Source of the DNA: Polynucleobacter asymbioticus QLW-P1DMWA-1
Lineage (GTDB): Bacteria > Pseudomonadota > Gammaproteobacteria > Burkholderiales > Burkholderiaceae
DNA: 64,000 nucleotides
Direction: 5' to 3'
NCBI RefSeq assembly: GCF_000016345.1
Contig: NC_009379.1
Coordinates: 434,001 to 498,000 of the forward strand
Positions 9,192-17,999 of the stretch are shown here, in pieces. A model generated the notes under the pieces. That model was not told the DNA's origin and searched no databases. It saw only the letters and a list, made by a program, of their open reading frames with translations. Numbering within the stretch: the first letter of the stretch is position 1; each line of letters opens with the position of its first letter. The position numbers and the translations under genes were made by a program.

Positions 9192-11627
9192 ATGAATAAA
9201 GCTACACACATGACTTGCTACCACTGTTCTAGTGTGATCTTGCCAGGAGAGCTGATTGAGGCAGAGCTTGGTGGGATCCTGCGGCCTTTTTGTTGCCCTG
9301 GATGTATGGCGATTGCACAAACAATTCATGGGGAAGGCTTAGAGGTTTTTTATGTACGCCGCGCTCAATCTGGCGATAAGCCGGCAGCTTATTTAGCAAG
9401 CAATGACATCCCTGAAAAACTCAAACCCTACGATGATCTCTCGCTAAGAGGACGGTTTACAAGACCTTATGGCGATACTGGTGTACTAGAAACCACTTTA
9501 CGTCTAGAAAAGATCCGTTGTGCAGCATGTGTATGGTTATGTGAGCAGCATTTGCGTCGCATTGATGGTGTTAGTGACGTACAAATTAATTATGTGACCC
9601 AAAAAGTCATGGTTCGCTTTTCTCCAGAGAAAACCAGCCTTGCCAGACTTCTATTTGAGATAGAAAGAATTGGCTATGAAGCATGGCCATTTGAGCCATC
9701 GCTTTCATTGGATCGAGTAAAAAAAGAACGCAGACAATTACTAACGAGGCTTGGTGTCGCTTTGCTAGGCATGATGCAAGTCATGATGTATGCCTGGCCT
9801 TCATATGTTGGTGCTAATGACATTACTCCAGAATTTGATTTGTTATTGGGTTGGACTAGTTGGGCATTAACCGTGCCGGTAATGGTGTATTCGGCTGGTC
9901 CTATATTTCAGTCTGCTTGGCGTAGCGTTCAGTCTTTCAGACAAATTCATATGCTCAATATGGATGTACCAATTGCTCTGGCGCTAGCATTGGCATTTAT
10001 TGCCGGTACGATCAACCTGATTACAGGATCGGGGCAAAGCTATTTTGATTCGATCACCATGTTTGTCGCTTTTATTCTTGCGGCACGTTACGTGGAGTTG
10101 CTTGCACGTCAGGATGCCCAGGGCGGGGCAGAGGCCTTAGCAAAACAATTACCAGCGACATGCGAGCGCTTACATTCTTACCCAGATTCATTTGAGGTGG
10201 AAGTAGTCCCCGTAGTGAACTGCAACCCAGGGGAAGTATTGCGTGTATCTCCAGGAGAAGTTGTTCCAGCTGATGGAGTATTAATTGAAAATGCGAGTGC
10301 TCTTGATGAGTCTTTGCTGACGGGGGAATCAAAGCCGGTTGAGAAAAAAATTGGCGATCGTGTTTATGCAGGAACGCACAACATCCTAAACCCATTGCTC
10401 ATGAGAATCGATGCAGTAGGGCAGTCTACCCGTATTGCTGGCATTGCCTCATTGCTCGATCAAGCATTGCTTGCAAAGCCAGTGATGGTGAGCCTTGCAG
10501 AAAAGTGGGCAGCCTACTTTGTAGGATGTTTATTGCTGAGTGCATTTATTTCCTCGGCAATTTGGTTGTATTTTGATCCCAGTAAAGCCTGGACAGTTTT
10601 AGTCTCTGTTTTGGTGGCAAGTTGCCCTTGTGCTTTGTCTTTGGCAGTGCCGACTGCGATGGCGGCAGCTCAGGGCGCGGTAACTAAGTTAGGTCTTCTG
10701 ATTGTTCGCGGTCATGTCTTGGAGGGCTTAGTTAAGGCAAGCGATTTAGTGCTCGACAAGACGGGCACTCTCACGATGGGACGGCCCGAGTTACAAGAGG
10801 TCATTCATTTGAGAGCAGGCTATCGTCGTGAAGATGCTTTAGCGTTAGCAGCGGCTTTAGAGTCTGGGCAACGCCATCCATTGGCACTTTCATTATTGCG
10901 TGCGATTGAAAGTGAGCGGTTAAGTCTTCCCATCTTGGCAGATCCGGTAATCAACCTGCTTGGCAAAGGTTTAAGTTCTGGATCTTACCGTCTTGGTAGT
11001 GCTGCTTGGTTGGGCATCACTCCAGATGCTCGAGTAGGACAGTATGGTCAAGTACATCTTGCCGATGATCAGGGGTTGATTGCTACTTTTGTTTTTCTGG
11101 ATACTCCACGTCCAGGTTTAGTAAATTTATTACAAGCTGCCAAAACCAGAAACATCAGAGTGCATTTAGTATCGGGAGATGACCCGGCAACCGTTGCATG
11201 GTGGGCCTCCCATGTGGGTATTCATAGTTATCGCGGAGGCTGTACGCCTGAAGATAAATATGAATACATCGAGCAACTCCAAGAATCAGGACGTTTTGTT
11301 TGGGCGATTGGTGATGGGGTGAATGATGCCCCACTGCTTGCGCGTGCTGATATTTCAATTGCTGTAGGGGCAGGAGCCCCACTTGCAGCAGCAGGTGCAG
11401 ATGCTATCTTGACTGCAAGTTCTTTAGAGCCATTGGCTAAAACATTAAAGTTAGCCGATAAAACAGCAGTCATTATTAAAGAAAATTTACTATGGGCTTT
11501 GATCTATAACTTACTTGCGATTCCTGTGGCAATGATGGGTTTAGTAAACCCATGGATTGCAGGCATTGGGATGTCACTCTCTTCTTTGGCCGTCACTTTA
11601 AATGCGTGGCGTTTGCGAAAGGCTTAG
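9192..11627 (+). CDS. ccoI: Copper-translocating P1B-type ATPase CcoI (FixI)
   Basis: An 811-residue P1B-type ATPase of the CcoI/FixI/CtpA group, which exports Cu(I) across the inner membrane for assembly of the CuB centre of cbb3 oxidase. It carries an N-terminal Cys domain (CxxC at 9-12, CCPGC at 34-38), a heavy-metal-associated domain with C-A-A-C (110-113), eight predicted membrane helices, the intramembrane C478-P-C480, the phosphorylated DKTGT at 522 and GDGVND at 707. ATG 9192 is used; an in-frame TTG at 9180, overlapping the upstream MFS stop, is an alternative. ccoS follows 9 bases later. Confidence 0.95.
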   Translation: MNKATHMTCYHCSSVILPGELIEAELGGILRPFCCPGCMAIAQTIHGEGLEVFYVRRAQSGDKPAAYLASNDIPEKLKPYDDLSLRGRFTRPYGDTGVLETTLRLEKIRCAACVWLCEQHLRRIDGVSDVQINYVTQKVMVRFSPEKTSLARLLFEIERIGYEAWPFEPSLSLDRVKKERRQLLTRLGVALLGMMQVMMYAWPSYVGANDITPEFDLLLGWTSWALTVPVMVYSAGPIFQSAWRSVQSFRQIHMLNMDVPIALALALAFIAGTINLITGSGQSYFDSITMFVAFILAARYVELLARQDAQGGAEALAKQLPATCERLHSYPDSFEVEVVPVVNCNPGEVLRVSPGEVVPADGVLIENASALDESLLTGESKPVEKKIGDRVYAGTHNILNPLLMRIDAVGQSTRIAGIASLLDQALLAKPVMVSLAEKWAAYFVGCLLLSAFISSAIWLYFDPSKAWTVLVSVLVASCPCALSLAVPTAMAAAQGAVTKLGLLIVRGHVLEGLVKASDLVLDKTGTLTMGRPELQEVIHLRAGYRREDALALAAALESGQRHPLALSLLRAIESERLSLPILADPVINLLGKGLSSGSYRLGSAAWLGITPDARVGQYGQVHLADDQGLIATFVFLDTPRPGLVNLLQAAKTRNIRVHLVSGDDPATVAWWASHVGIHSYRGGCTPEDKYEYIEQLQESGRFVWAIGDGVNDAPLLARADISIAVGAGAPLAAAGADAILTASSLEPLAKTLKLADKTAVIIKENLLWALIYNLLAIPVAMMGLVNPWIAGIGMSLSSLAVTLNAWRLRKA

Positions 11628-11636
11628 ACTGTAGGG

Positions 11637-11813
11637 ATGGAGAGTCTCTACATCTTGATCCCCTTATCCCTTGTATTGGTGGGACTTTTAGCTTGGATTT
11701 TGCATTGGTCAGTCAAAAGCGGTCAGTTTGATGACTTAAATGGTCCAGGTGAGTCCATTTTGATGGATGATGATGTGCCGGCGCAGCATAAAGTTAGTGA
11801 GCACTCTCAATAA
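11637..11813 (+). CDS. ccoS: cbb3-type oxidase assembly protein CcoS
   Basis: A 58-residue single-span membrane protein beginning MESLYILIPLSLVLVGLLAW. The helix is followed by SGQFDDLNGPGESILMDDD, the strongly conserved CcoS signature. CcoS is needed for insertion of cofactors (heme b and CuB) into the cbb3 oxidase. It lies 9 bases after ccoI, forming the ccoIS pair. A weak hairpin (11860-11880) with a short T-run ends about 70 bases downstream, just before the ccoN promoter. Confidence 0.92.
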   Translation: MESLYILIPLSLVLVGLLAWILHWSVKSGQFDDLNGPGESILMDDDVPAQHKVSEHSQ

Positions 11814-11888
11814 TAATCATGTTTTAAAGGGTTATTATCCTTATCAGGGTATACCTTGTGCCCAGCGCTTGAATTTGGGCAATCCTTT

Positions 11889-11902
11889 TTGACATAGATC
11901 AA
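11889..11902 (+). promoter_or_regulatory. FNR binding site upstream of ccoN
   Basis: TTGACATAGATCAA, one mismatch from the FNR consensus TTGAT-N4-ATCAA. Its centre (11895.5) lies 41.5 bases before the start point predicted from the CATAAT box, the spacing of class II FNR activation. An fnr gene with four iron-sulphur cysteines is at the end of the same locus. Confidence 0.8.
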
Positions 11903-11924
11903 ACCCCCTTAGGGGCCTTACTTT

Positions 11925-11930
11925 CATAAT
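11925..11930 (+). promoter_or_regulatory. Predicted -10 box of the ccoNOQP promoter
   Basis: CATAAT, 22 bases after the FNR box. Initiation about 7 bases downstream, near 11937, leaves a leader of roughly 47 bases before the ccoN ATG at 11984. No good -35 hexamer is seen, as expected for an FNR-activated class II promoter. Confidence 0.6.
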
Positions 11931-11972
11931 CGAATCAGTCTATTTGGATTATGTCGCTGTTTGGTCACAAAA

Positions 11973-11978
11973 AAGGAG
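11973..11978 (+). promoter_or_regulatory. Ribosome binding site deciding the ccoN start
   Basis: AAGGAG with a 5-base spacer to ATG 11984. It favours this start over the in-frame ATG at 11951, which has no ribosome binding site and would add eleven residues without homology to CcoN. Confidence 0.8.
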
Positions 11979-11983
11979 AAACC

Positions 11984-13426
11984 ATGGGACTTACCGTGGG
12001 GAGTAATCAAGATAACTTCAACTACAAGGTTATCAGTCAATTTGCCATCGTTACCGTGCTGTGGGGAATCGTGGGCATGCTCGTGGGGGTTATCCTCGCA
12101 GCCCAGTTGATCTGGCCGGAAATCACTTTCAATATTCCTTGGCTGAGTTATGGTCGTTTGCGCCCATTACATACCAATGCAGTGATTTTTGCGTTTGGTG
12201 GATCTGCACTCTTTGCTACGTCTTACTACATCGTGCAAAGAACCTGTCAAGTTCGTCTCTTCTGTGACAAGTTAGCGGCATTTACATTTTGGGGATGGCA
12301 AGCAGTGATCGTATCTGCGGCAATCACATTACCACTCGGTATTACTACATCTAAAGAGTATGCAGAGTTAGAGTGGCCAATTGATATCTTAATTACAGTA
12401 GTTTGGGTTGCATATGCGGTTGTCTTCTTCGGCACAGTAATCAAACGTAAGACAAAACATATTTATGTTTCAAACTGGTTCTTTGGTGCCTATATTCTGA
12501 CGATTGCTGTTTTGCATATTGTGAATAACATCGAAATGCCTGCAAGCCTATTTAAGTCTTATTCTGCATATTCTGGCGCTCAAGATGCAATGATTCAGTG
12601 GTGGTATGGTCACAACGCAGTAGGCTTCTTTTTGACCACTAGTTTCTTGGGCATGATGTACTACTTCATTCCTAAGCAGGCTGAGCGCCCGATTTACTCC
12701 TATCGTTTGTCGATCGTTCACTTTTGGGCTTTGAACTTTACATACATGTGGGCAGGTCCTCACCATTTGCAGCACACTTCATTGCCGGACTGGACTCAGT
12801 CTCTTGGCATGGTTTTCTCATTAATCTTATTGGCTCCGTCATGGGGTGGCATGATCAACGGCATCATGACCCTGTCTGGCGCTTGGTATAAATTACGTCG
12901 TGATCCTATCTTGAAGTTCTTGGTAGTGGCGTTGTCCTTCTACGGCATGTCTACCTTCGAAGGCTCAATGATGTCCATCAAGACAGTGAATAGTTTGTCT
13001 CATTACACTGACTGGACAATTGGTCACGTGCACTCTGGTGCATTAGGTTGGGTAGCTATGATCACCATTGGCTCCTTGTACTACCTGATTCCACGTTTGG
13101 TTGGTCAGCGGGATATGTACAGCACTAAATTAATCGAATTGCATTTTTGGATAGCAACTATTGGTGTAGTGATTTATATCGCTGCTATGTGGATTGCTGG
13201 AGTGATGCAAGGTTTGATGTGGAGAGCGTTTGAGCCAGACGGTACCTTGACTTATAGCTTTGTTGAATCTGTCAAAGCAACCTATCCGTTCTACGTCATT
13301 CGTTTATTGGGTGGTCTGTGCTACTTAAGCGGCATGTTCATCATGGCCTACAACGTGTACAAGACAGTAGCTCACAAAAAATTTATAGACGCTCCGATTC
13401 CACAAGCGTCGATTGCTGCTCATTAA
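11984..13426 (+). CDS. ccoN: cbb3-type cytochrome c oxidase subunit I (CcoN)
   Basis: A 480-residue catalytic subunit of the high-affinity terminal oxidase, reducing O2 to water in the inner membrane while pumping protons. Twelve hydrophobic helices are predicted. Heme and copper ligands are visible: the His of LHTNAV in helix 2, the His of [10 protein letters not shown], the pair in [11 protein letters not shown], and [10 protein letters not shown] for the heme b pair near the C terminus. No signs of damage. It is the first gene of ccoNOQP-G-H, behind an FNR-type promoter. The start is set by the AAGGAG site. Confidence 0.97.
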   Translation: MGLTVGSNQDNFNYKVISQFAIVTVLWGIVGMLVGVILAAQLIWPEITFNIPWLSYGRLRPLHTNAVIFAFGGSALFATSYYIVQRTCQVRLFCDKLAAFTFWGWQAVIVSAAITLPLGITTSKEYAELEWPIDILITVVWVAYAVVFFGTVIKRKTKHIYVSNWFFGAYILTIAVLHIVNNIEMPASLFKSYSAYSGAQDAMIQWWYGHNAVGFFLTTSFLGMMYYFIPKQAERPIYSYRLSIVHFWALNFTYMWAGPHHLQHTSLPDWTQSLGMVFSLILLAPSWGGMINGIMTLSGAWYKLRRDPILKFLVVALSFYGMSTFEGSMMSIKTVNSLSHYTDWTIGHVHSGALGWVAMITIGSLYYLIPRLVGQRDMYSTKLIELHFWIATIGVVIYIAAMWIAGVMQGLMWRAFEPDGTLTYSFVESVKATYPFYVIRLLGGLCYLSGMFIMAYNVYKTVAHKKFIDAPIPQASIAAH

Positions 13427-13436
13427 GGATAAGAAC

Positions 13437-14087
13437 ATGTCAGAACAACGTCGATTTTTCTCCCACGAAACGCTTGAGCGTAATGTTGGTTGGTTGATCA
13501 TCGCTACTATTGCGGCAATTTCAGTTGCCGGTTTAGTGCAGATCGTTCCTTTGTTTTTCCAGCATTCCACTACTGAGCCTAGTCCTGGTGTAGTGCCTTA
13601 CTCAGCCTTACGTTTGGCTGGTCGCGATATTTATCAGCGCGAAGGTTGTGTTGGCTGCCATTCACAACAGATTCGTACACTCCGCTCTGAAGTTGAGCGT
13701 TATGGCCCTTACTCATTGGCTGGTGAGTCTGTATTTGATCATCCATTCTTATGGGGTAGTAAACGTACTGGTCCTGACTTGGCCCGCGTTGGTGGTAAGT
13801 ACTCTGATGCATGGCATCAAATTCACTTGAATAATCCTCGTGATGTGGTTCCTGAGTCCAATATGCCTGCTTATCCTTGGTTGGCTAAGAATGCCGCTGA
13901 TGCAAATACCATTCAGTCTCATATGGTGGCAATGCGTCGTTTGGGCGTGCCTTATACCGATGACGATATTGCAAATGCACCTAAAGAGTTGGAAGGTAAG
14001 ACTGAGTTAGATGCTTTGGTTGCTTATCTCCAAGGTCTTGGCATTAATCGTAGATACATCATTGTTGACGAGGTCGTTGCCAAGTAA
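13437..14087 (+). CDS. ccoO: cbb3-type cytochrome c oxidase subunit II (CcoO)
   Basis: A 216-residue monoheme cytochrome c, membrane-anchored by an N-terminal helix (about 17-40). The heme c motif C71-V-G-C-H75 lies in [14 protein letters not shown], and Met residues in the SNMPAYPWL segment can supply the axial ligand. It passes electrons from CcoP to CcoN. The start MSEQRRFF is chosen over an in-frame Met eight codons upstream because the latter lies within the end of ccoN. The stop TAA shares its last base with the ccoQ ATG. Confidence 0.96.
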   Translation: MSEQRRFFSHETLERNVGWLIIATIAAISVAGLVQIVPLFFQHSTTEPSPGVVPYSALRLAGRDIYQREGCVGCHSQQIRTLRSEVERYGPYSLAGESVFDHPFLWGSKRTGPDLARVGGKYSDAWHQIHLNNPRDVVPESNMPAYPWLAKNAADANTIQSHMVAMRRLGVPYTDDDIANAPKELEGKTELDALVAYLQGLGINRRYIIVDEVVAK

Positions 14088-14272
14088 TGTTGGTGAGATA
14101 TCTTATGCAAAATATTGCACCTTACCTCTCAGCCATTTCTACAGTCATTGGCTTAATCGTTTTTATTGGCATTGTTTGGTGGGCTTGGTCTTCAAAAAGA
14201 CAGGCTGCCAATCAAGAGTCTGCCGAACTTCCGTTCGATCTTCCAGATGAATTTATCAAGGACAAATCATGA
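14087..14272 (+). CDS. ccoQ: cbb3-type oxidase small subunit CcoQ/FixQ
   Basis: A 61-residue protein with one membrane helix (about 15-33) ending in VWWAWSSKRQ, followed by a short acidic tail (ELPFDLPDEF) typical of CcoQ. CcoQ stabilises the oxidase complex. The start overlaps the ccoO stop by one base and the stop overlaps the ccoP start by four (ATGA), so translation is coupled. An ATG six codons in (14105) is an alternative start. Confidence 0.9.
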   Translation: MLVRYLMQNIAPYLSAISTVIGLIVFIGIVWWAWSSKRQAANQESAELPFDLPDEFIKDKS

Positions 14273-15207
14273 GTGACTTTCTTGGCGCCGGTTGGAGCAC
14301 CTATATCGCCTTAGTAACATTAGTCGGTATTTTTTGGTGCATATGGTTATTGTTTTCTCAACGAAAGACTAAAGTTACGCTGAAGCCAGATGGCCAGGTC
14401 GCTGATACTGGTCATGTTTGGGATGGCGATTTACGTGAATTAAATAATCCATTGCCACGGTGGTGGATGTGGATGTTCTTGATCTCTTGTATTTTTGCCT
14501 TAGTCTACCTCGTGTTGTATCCAGGCTTAGGCTCTTTCCCTGGAATCTTGGGTTACAGCACTGATGGTGCTTTGATGAAATCCATGACTACCGCTAACGA
14601 CGATTTGAAGCCGGTCTACGCTAAATATGTGAAGATGGATATTGAGCAAATTGCTGCTGATCCTCAGGCTCGTGAGATGGGTCAACGTCTTTTCTTGAAT
14701 TCTTGTGCACAGTGCCATGGTTCAGATGCGGGTGGTGCTAAAGGCTTCCCTAATTTGACTGATGGCGACTGGCTCTATGGCGGTTCTCCAGAAAATATCA
14801 AAGCAAGCATTACTAATGGTCGTGGTGGTGTAATGCCTCCATTTCCACAATTGGATAGCAAACAAATTGTTGACGTTGCCAACTATGTACGTTCTTTATC
14901 TGGTTTACCAGCCGATGATTTGAAGGCAGCTCGTGGAGCCGAAGTGTTTAAGGCTAACTGCGTCGCTTGTCATGGCCCCGATGGCAAAGGCAATATTGCT
15001 ATAGGCGCACCAAACCTGACAGATAAAACTTGGTTGTACGGTAGCTCTGAAGCGACCATTGTTGAAACAGTCACTAAGGGTCGTATGGCAATGATGCCTG
15101 CTCAAGATAAAGTATTAAGCCCTGAGAAGATTCAGTTATTAACTGCATATGTATGGGGTTTATCAAACAATAAACAGCCAGCAAATACTTCAGCAGATAC
15201 AAAGTAA
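14269..15207 (+). CDS. ccoP: cbb3-type cytochrome c oxidase subunit III (CcoP)
   Basis: A 312-residue diheme cytochrome c. Two N-terminal membrane helices (about 10-30 and 65-85) flank the WDGDLRELNNPLPRWW segment typical of CcoP. Heme motifs are C146-A-Q-C-H150 and C231-V-A-C-H235, with Met ligands in the VMPPFP and AMMPAQ loops. It accepts electrons from soluble cytochrome c. The order N-O-Q-P is canonical. Confidence 0.97.
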   Translation: MSDFLGAGWSTYIALVTLVGIFWCIWLLFSQRKTKVTLKPDGQVADTGHVWDGDLRELNNPLPRWWMWMFLISCIFALVYLVLYPGLGSFPGILGYSTDGALMKSMTTANDDLKPVYAKYVKMDIEQIAADPQAREMGQRLFLNSCAQCHGSDAGGAKGFPNLTDGDWLYGGSPENIKASITNGRGGVMPPFPQLDSKQIVDVANYVRSLSGLPADDLKAARGAEVFKANCVACHGPDGKGNIAIGAPNLTDKTWLYGSSEATIVETVTKGRMAMMPAQDKVLSPEKIQLLTAYVWGLSNNKQPANTSADTK

Positions 15208-15210
15208 TTA

Positions 15211-16668
15211 GTGTCAGATAATTCGCCGGTTGGGAAACCTATTCCGATAGAAGTAATTGAGGAGTCTCTTTACGAGGTCCGGCGAAAGATTTATCCGCGC
15301 TCTGTATCTGGGCTTTTTGCTCGGTGGCGCTTGATTCTCGTATTCGCAACCCAACTTCTCTTTTACGGTTTGCCTTGGGTTAGTTGGAATGGCCGTCAAG
15401 CCGTTCTGTTCGATTTAATTCAGCGTAAGTTTTATATTTTTGGCTTAGTACTATGGCCGCAAGACGTGATTTACCTCACGCTCTTACTAATTCTCTCCGC
15501 CTTAGCTTTATTTCTATTTACCGCCGTAGCTGGGCGATTATTTTGCGGTTATGCATGCCCACAAACGGTCTATACCGAAATCTTCATGTGGATCGAGCGC
15601 AAGGTTGAGGGTGATCGATTTGCACGTATTCGTTTGGATGGTGAGGAGTGGCCATGGGGATTTAAAAAGTGGCGATTGAAGATTACTAAGCATTTCTTAT
15701 GGCTGTTGATAGCTTTCTGGACGGGCTTTACATTTATTGGATATTTCACACCAATTGAAACTCTTGGTGCTGCGGTTCTCCATTTGTCCTTGGGCCCTTG
15801 GCAGACATTCTGGTTATGTTTTTACTCCTTCGCTACCTGGGGTAATGCAGGATTTATGCGTGAGCAGGTTTGTAAATATATGTGCCCTTATGCACGCTTC
15901 CAAAGTGTGATGGTCGATAAAGATACCTTCTTAGTGACTTATGACAAAGTGCGTGGAGAACCTAGAGGTAGTCGTAGTAAATCGGCAGACCAGAGTTCTC
16001 TGGGATTAGGTGATTGTGTTGATTGCAGCATTTGTGTTCAGGTGTGCCCAACAGGTATTGATATTCGCGATGGCTTGCAATATATGTGCATTGGCTGCGG
16101 TGCATGTATCGATGCATGTAATCAAGTCATGGAAAAAGTGGATTATCCAAAAGGATTGATTCGCTACACCACTGAACGCGCCATTGAGGACAAAGAATCT
16201 AATCAAAGTGCAATTCGGCATATCCTCCGACCCCGAGTCTTGATCTACATAGCATTCATCACTGTGCTCGCCTCAGCCTTTTTAGTGTCATTAGTCACCC
16301 GTAATCCATTGCGAGTAGATGTGATGCGTGACCGAGGTGCCTTAGCACGTGAAGTCGATGGCGTTCGGATTGAGAATATCTACCGTATTCAGATTATGAA
16401 TGCGTCTGAGCATGCCATGAAAGTCCAAATGAAGGCTACTGGATTAGACGGCCTAAAGATCTTGAATTCACAGGGACAAGAAGTTACCGAAGTGAATGTT
16501 GGCCCTGCTAGCAATCAGTTGATGCCAGTGAAAGTCAGTACTGCAATTGGCGTTAATGAACCAGGGAATTACCCCATTTATTTTGATGTGACTGCGCAGG
16601 AACTTACGGGCAATGAGTCTGTAACGAGAAAGCGCGATGAGAAATCTAGTTTTATTATTCCTCGTTAA
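15211..16668 (+). CDS. ccoG: Cytochrome oxidase accessory protein CcoG (FixG/RdxA)
   Basis: A 485-residue membrane protein with two ferredoxin-like 4Fe-4S motifs: C269-xx-C-xx-C-xxx-C279-P and C293-xx-C-xx-C-xxx-C303. Further paired Cys sit in CGYACPQ (112-116) and CKYMCPY (221-225), with about five membrane helices and a C-terminal periplasmic Ig-like domain (about 365-480). CcoG is a cupric reductase supporting cbb3 assembly. It starts with GTG three bases after the ccoP stop and lacks a strong ribosome binding site, suggesting coupling. Confidence 0.95.
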   Translation: MSDNSPVGKPIPIEVIEESLYEVRRKIYPRSVSGLFARWRLILVFATQLLFYGLPWVSWNGRQAVLFDLIQRKFYIFGLVLWPQDVIYLTLLLILSALALFLFTAVAGRLFCGYACPQTVYTEIFMWIERKVEGDRFARIRLDGEEWPWGFKKWRLKITKHFLWLLIAFWTGFTFIGYFTPIETLGAAVLHLSLGPWQTFWLCFYSFATWGNAGFMREQVCKYMCPYARFQSVMVDKDTFLVTYDKVRGEPRGSRSKSADQSSLGLGDCVDCSICVQVCPTGIDIRDGLQYMCIGCGACIDACNQVMEKVDYPKGLIRYTTERAIEDKESNQSAIRHILRPRVLIYIAFITVLASAFLVSLVTRNPLRVDVMRDRGALAREVDGVRIENIYRIQIMNASEHAMKVQMKATGLDGLKILNSQGQEVTEVNVGPASNQLMPVKVSTAIGVNEPGNYPIYFDVTAQELTGNESVTRKRDEKSSFIIPR

Positions 16669-16698
16669 GCTAGTCAGCAATCAATGGAGAGCACGCAT

Positions 16699-16902
16699 AT
16701 GACTGAACAAGAAATCAATAAACCATGGTGGAAACAATTATGGCCTTGGCTGTTAATTAGTGGCCCAGCCGTAGCTGTAATTGGTTGCGCAATTACGATT
16801 TGGTTAGCAGTAAATCTGTATGCTGATAAATCATTACGTGATGGCGTAGTAAAACAGGGTTTGAAAGTCGAACAAATTAAAGACTCGCAGGCCAGCAAAT
16901 GA
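16699..16902 (+). CDS. ccoH: Short FixH/CcoH-like cbb3 assembly protein
   Basis: About 67 residues from the ATG at 16699, which has GGAGAG seven bases upstream; an upstream ATG (16684) would add five residues. One membrane helix (about 20-43) is followed by NLYADKSLRDGVVKQGLKVEQ, matching the beginning of the FixH domain. The long periplasmic beta domain of typical FixH (about 150-170 residues in all) is absent and the gene ends cleanly, so this looks like a natural short form. It overlaps the next gene by ATGA. Confidence 0.75.
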   Translation: MTEQEINKPWWKQLWPWLLISGPAVAVIGCAITIWLAVNLYADKSLRDGVVKQGLKVEQIKDSQASK

Positions 16903-17159
16903 AGTACCGCCTGCTGATTTGGATTTTATGGCCTTCATTTTTAGTGGCTGGTATGGCCGAAGGCTTGCTATTTACAGTTATACAGCCAGAGGACCTCTTA
17001 TTTTTTGGCCATCATCCCGATATTTCTGATGAGGGTATTTATACCATTGGCTTTTTTCTGATTTGGACTTTTTGCGCCGTCTCTAGCGCCTTAACAGCCT
17101 ACATCTTGCCGGGTATTGAATCACCGGATTCAAAAGAAATCGATCGCGGCCTAATTTAA
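16899..17159 (+). CDS. Unknown 86-residue membrane protein at the end of the cco operon
   Basis: A small protein with two predicted membrane helices (about 5-28 and 48-70) linked by a short loop containing FFGHHPDISDEGIYT, and a polar tail. I do not recognise a named family. It overlaps ccoH by four bases, so it is cotranslated with the cbb3 assembly genes. A role in assembly or stability of the oxidase is inferred from position only. It ends four bases inside the convergent fnr gene. Confidence 0.75.
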   Translation: MKYRLLIWILWPSFLVAGMAEGLLFTVIQPEDLLFFGHHPDISDEGIYTIGFFLIWTFCAVSSALTAYILPGIESPDSKEIDRGLI

Positions 17160-17926
17160 GCCTGTTTTACTGGTATCTCTGCGCTTACACAGGTGGCCCT
17201 ATCGGGGTTGGGGACGCCAGCCAACTCATACAAGCCATCCATATCAATCAGTTTGATATGTCGTTGCTTAATTTGAATCAAACCTGATTCTGCAAAACGA
17301 GAAAGCATGCGGCTCACAGTTTCAATCTGCATACCTAAATAGCTTCCAATCTCTACTCGGCTCATCCGCAAATCAAATTCATTATTGAGATAACCCCGTG
17401 CCGCTAAGCGCTGTGAAAGACTCAGTAAAAATGCAGCAAGTCTCTCTTCAGCACGCATTGTGCCTAATGAGAGTAAGTGGCGTTGGTCTTGAGTGAGCTC
17501 ACGACTCATAATCTTATGAAATTGATTTTGTAACACTGGAATCTGTCTGGCTAAATCTTCAAAGGCTTCATAGCGAATAATGCAGACTTCGCTTTCTTCT
17601 AAAGCAATTGCATCTGATTGATAATGGCCATCGCCAATACCATCCAAACCTAAAATTTCACCGGGAAGATGAAAGCCAATCACTTGTTGACGGCCATCTT
17701 GTAGGCAGAACTCTGTTTTGAGGGTTCCAAAACGAACGCTGTACACGGATGAAAGAGGGTCGCCATGTCGATAGAGGCTCTCACCCTTTTGCAAGTGCAC
17801 ACGCTCTTTGACTAGAGAATCAATTTTAGTGACGTCAGTAGCGCTCAGGCCAACCGGAAGACAGAACTGCCCAAGAACGCAGACTGAGCATTTGCTGGTG
17901 GGGGTGTCGGTGGGCTTGTAATTCAT
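17156..17926 (-). CDS. fnr: FNR-type oxygen-responsive transcription regulator
   Basis: A 256-residue CRP/FNR-family regulator. Cys13, Cys16 and Cys22 at the N terminus plus Cys115 match the four ligands of the oxygen-labile 4Fe-4S cluster of E. coli FNR (20, 23, 29, 122). A cyclic-nucleotide-like beta-roll (about 40-130), dimer helix and C-terminal helix-turn-helix with EIGSYLGMQIETVSRMLSRF follow; the E, S and R of ETVSR are the residues that read TTGAT. It is convergent with the cco operon, whose promoter carries a matching site. Confidence 0.92.
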   Translation of the reverse strand: MNYKPTDTPTSKCSVCVLGQFCLPVGLSATDVTKIDSLVKERVHLQKGESLYRHGDPLSSVYSVRFGTLKTEFCLQDGRQQVIGFHLPGEILGLDGIGDGHYQSDAIALEESEVCIIRYEAFEDLARQIPVLQNQFHKIMSRELTQDQRHLLSLGTMRAEERLAAFLLSLSQRLAARGYLNNEFDLRMSRVEIGSYLGMQIETVSRMLSRFAESGLIQIKQRHIKLIDMDGLYELAGVPNPDRATCVSAEIPVKQA

Positions 17927-17999
17927 ATTGGACTGTTAATGCAGACAGTTTATTCTACTAGGATGACGAACGAAATTCATACCCCATTTACCCTGAAAA

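Noticed and set aside
11951..11983. Upstream ATG as the ccoN start
   Set aside because: It lacks a ribosome binding site and the AAGGAG at 11973-11978 points to ATG 11984; the extra residues do not resemble CcoN.
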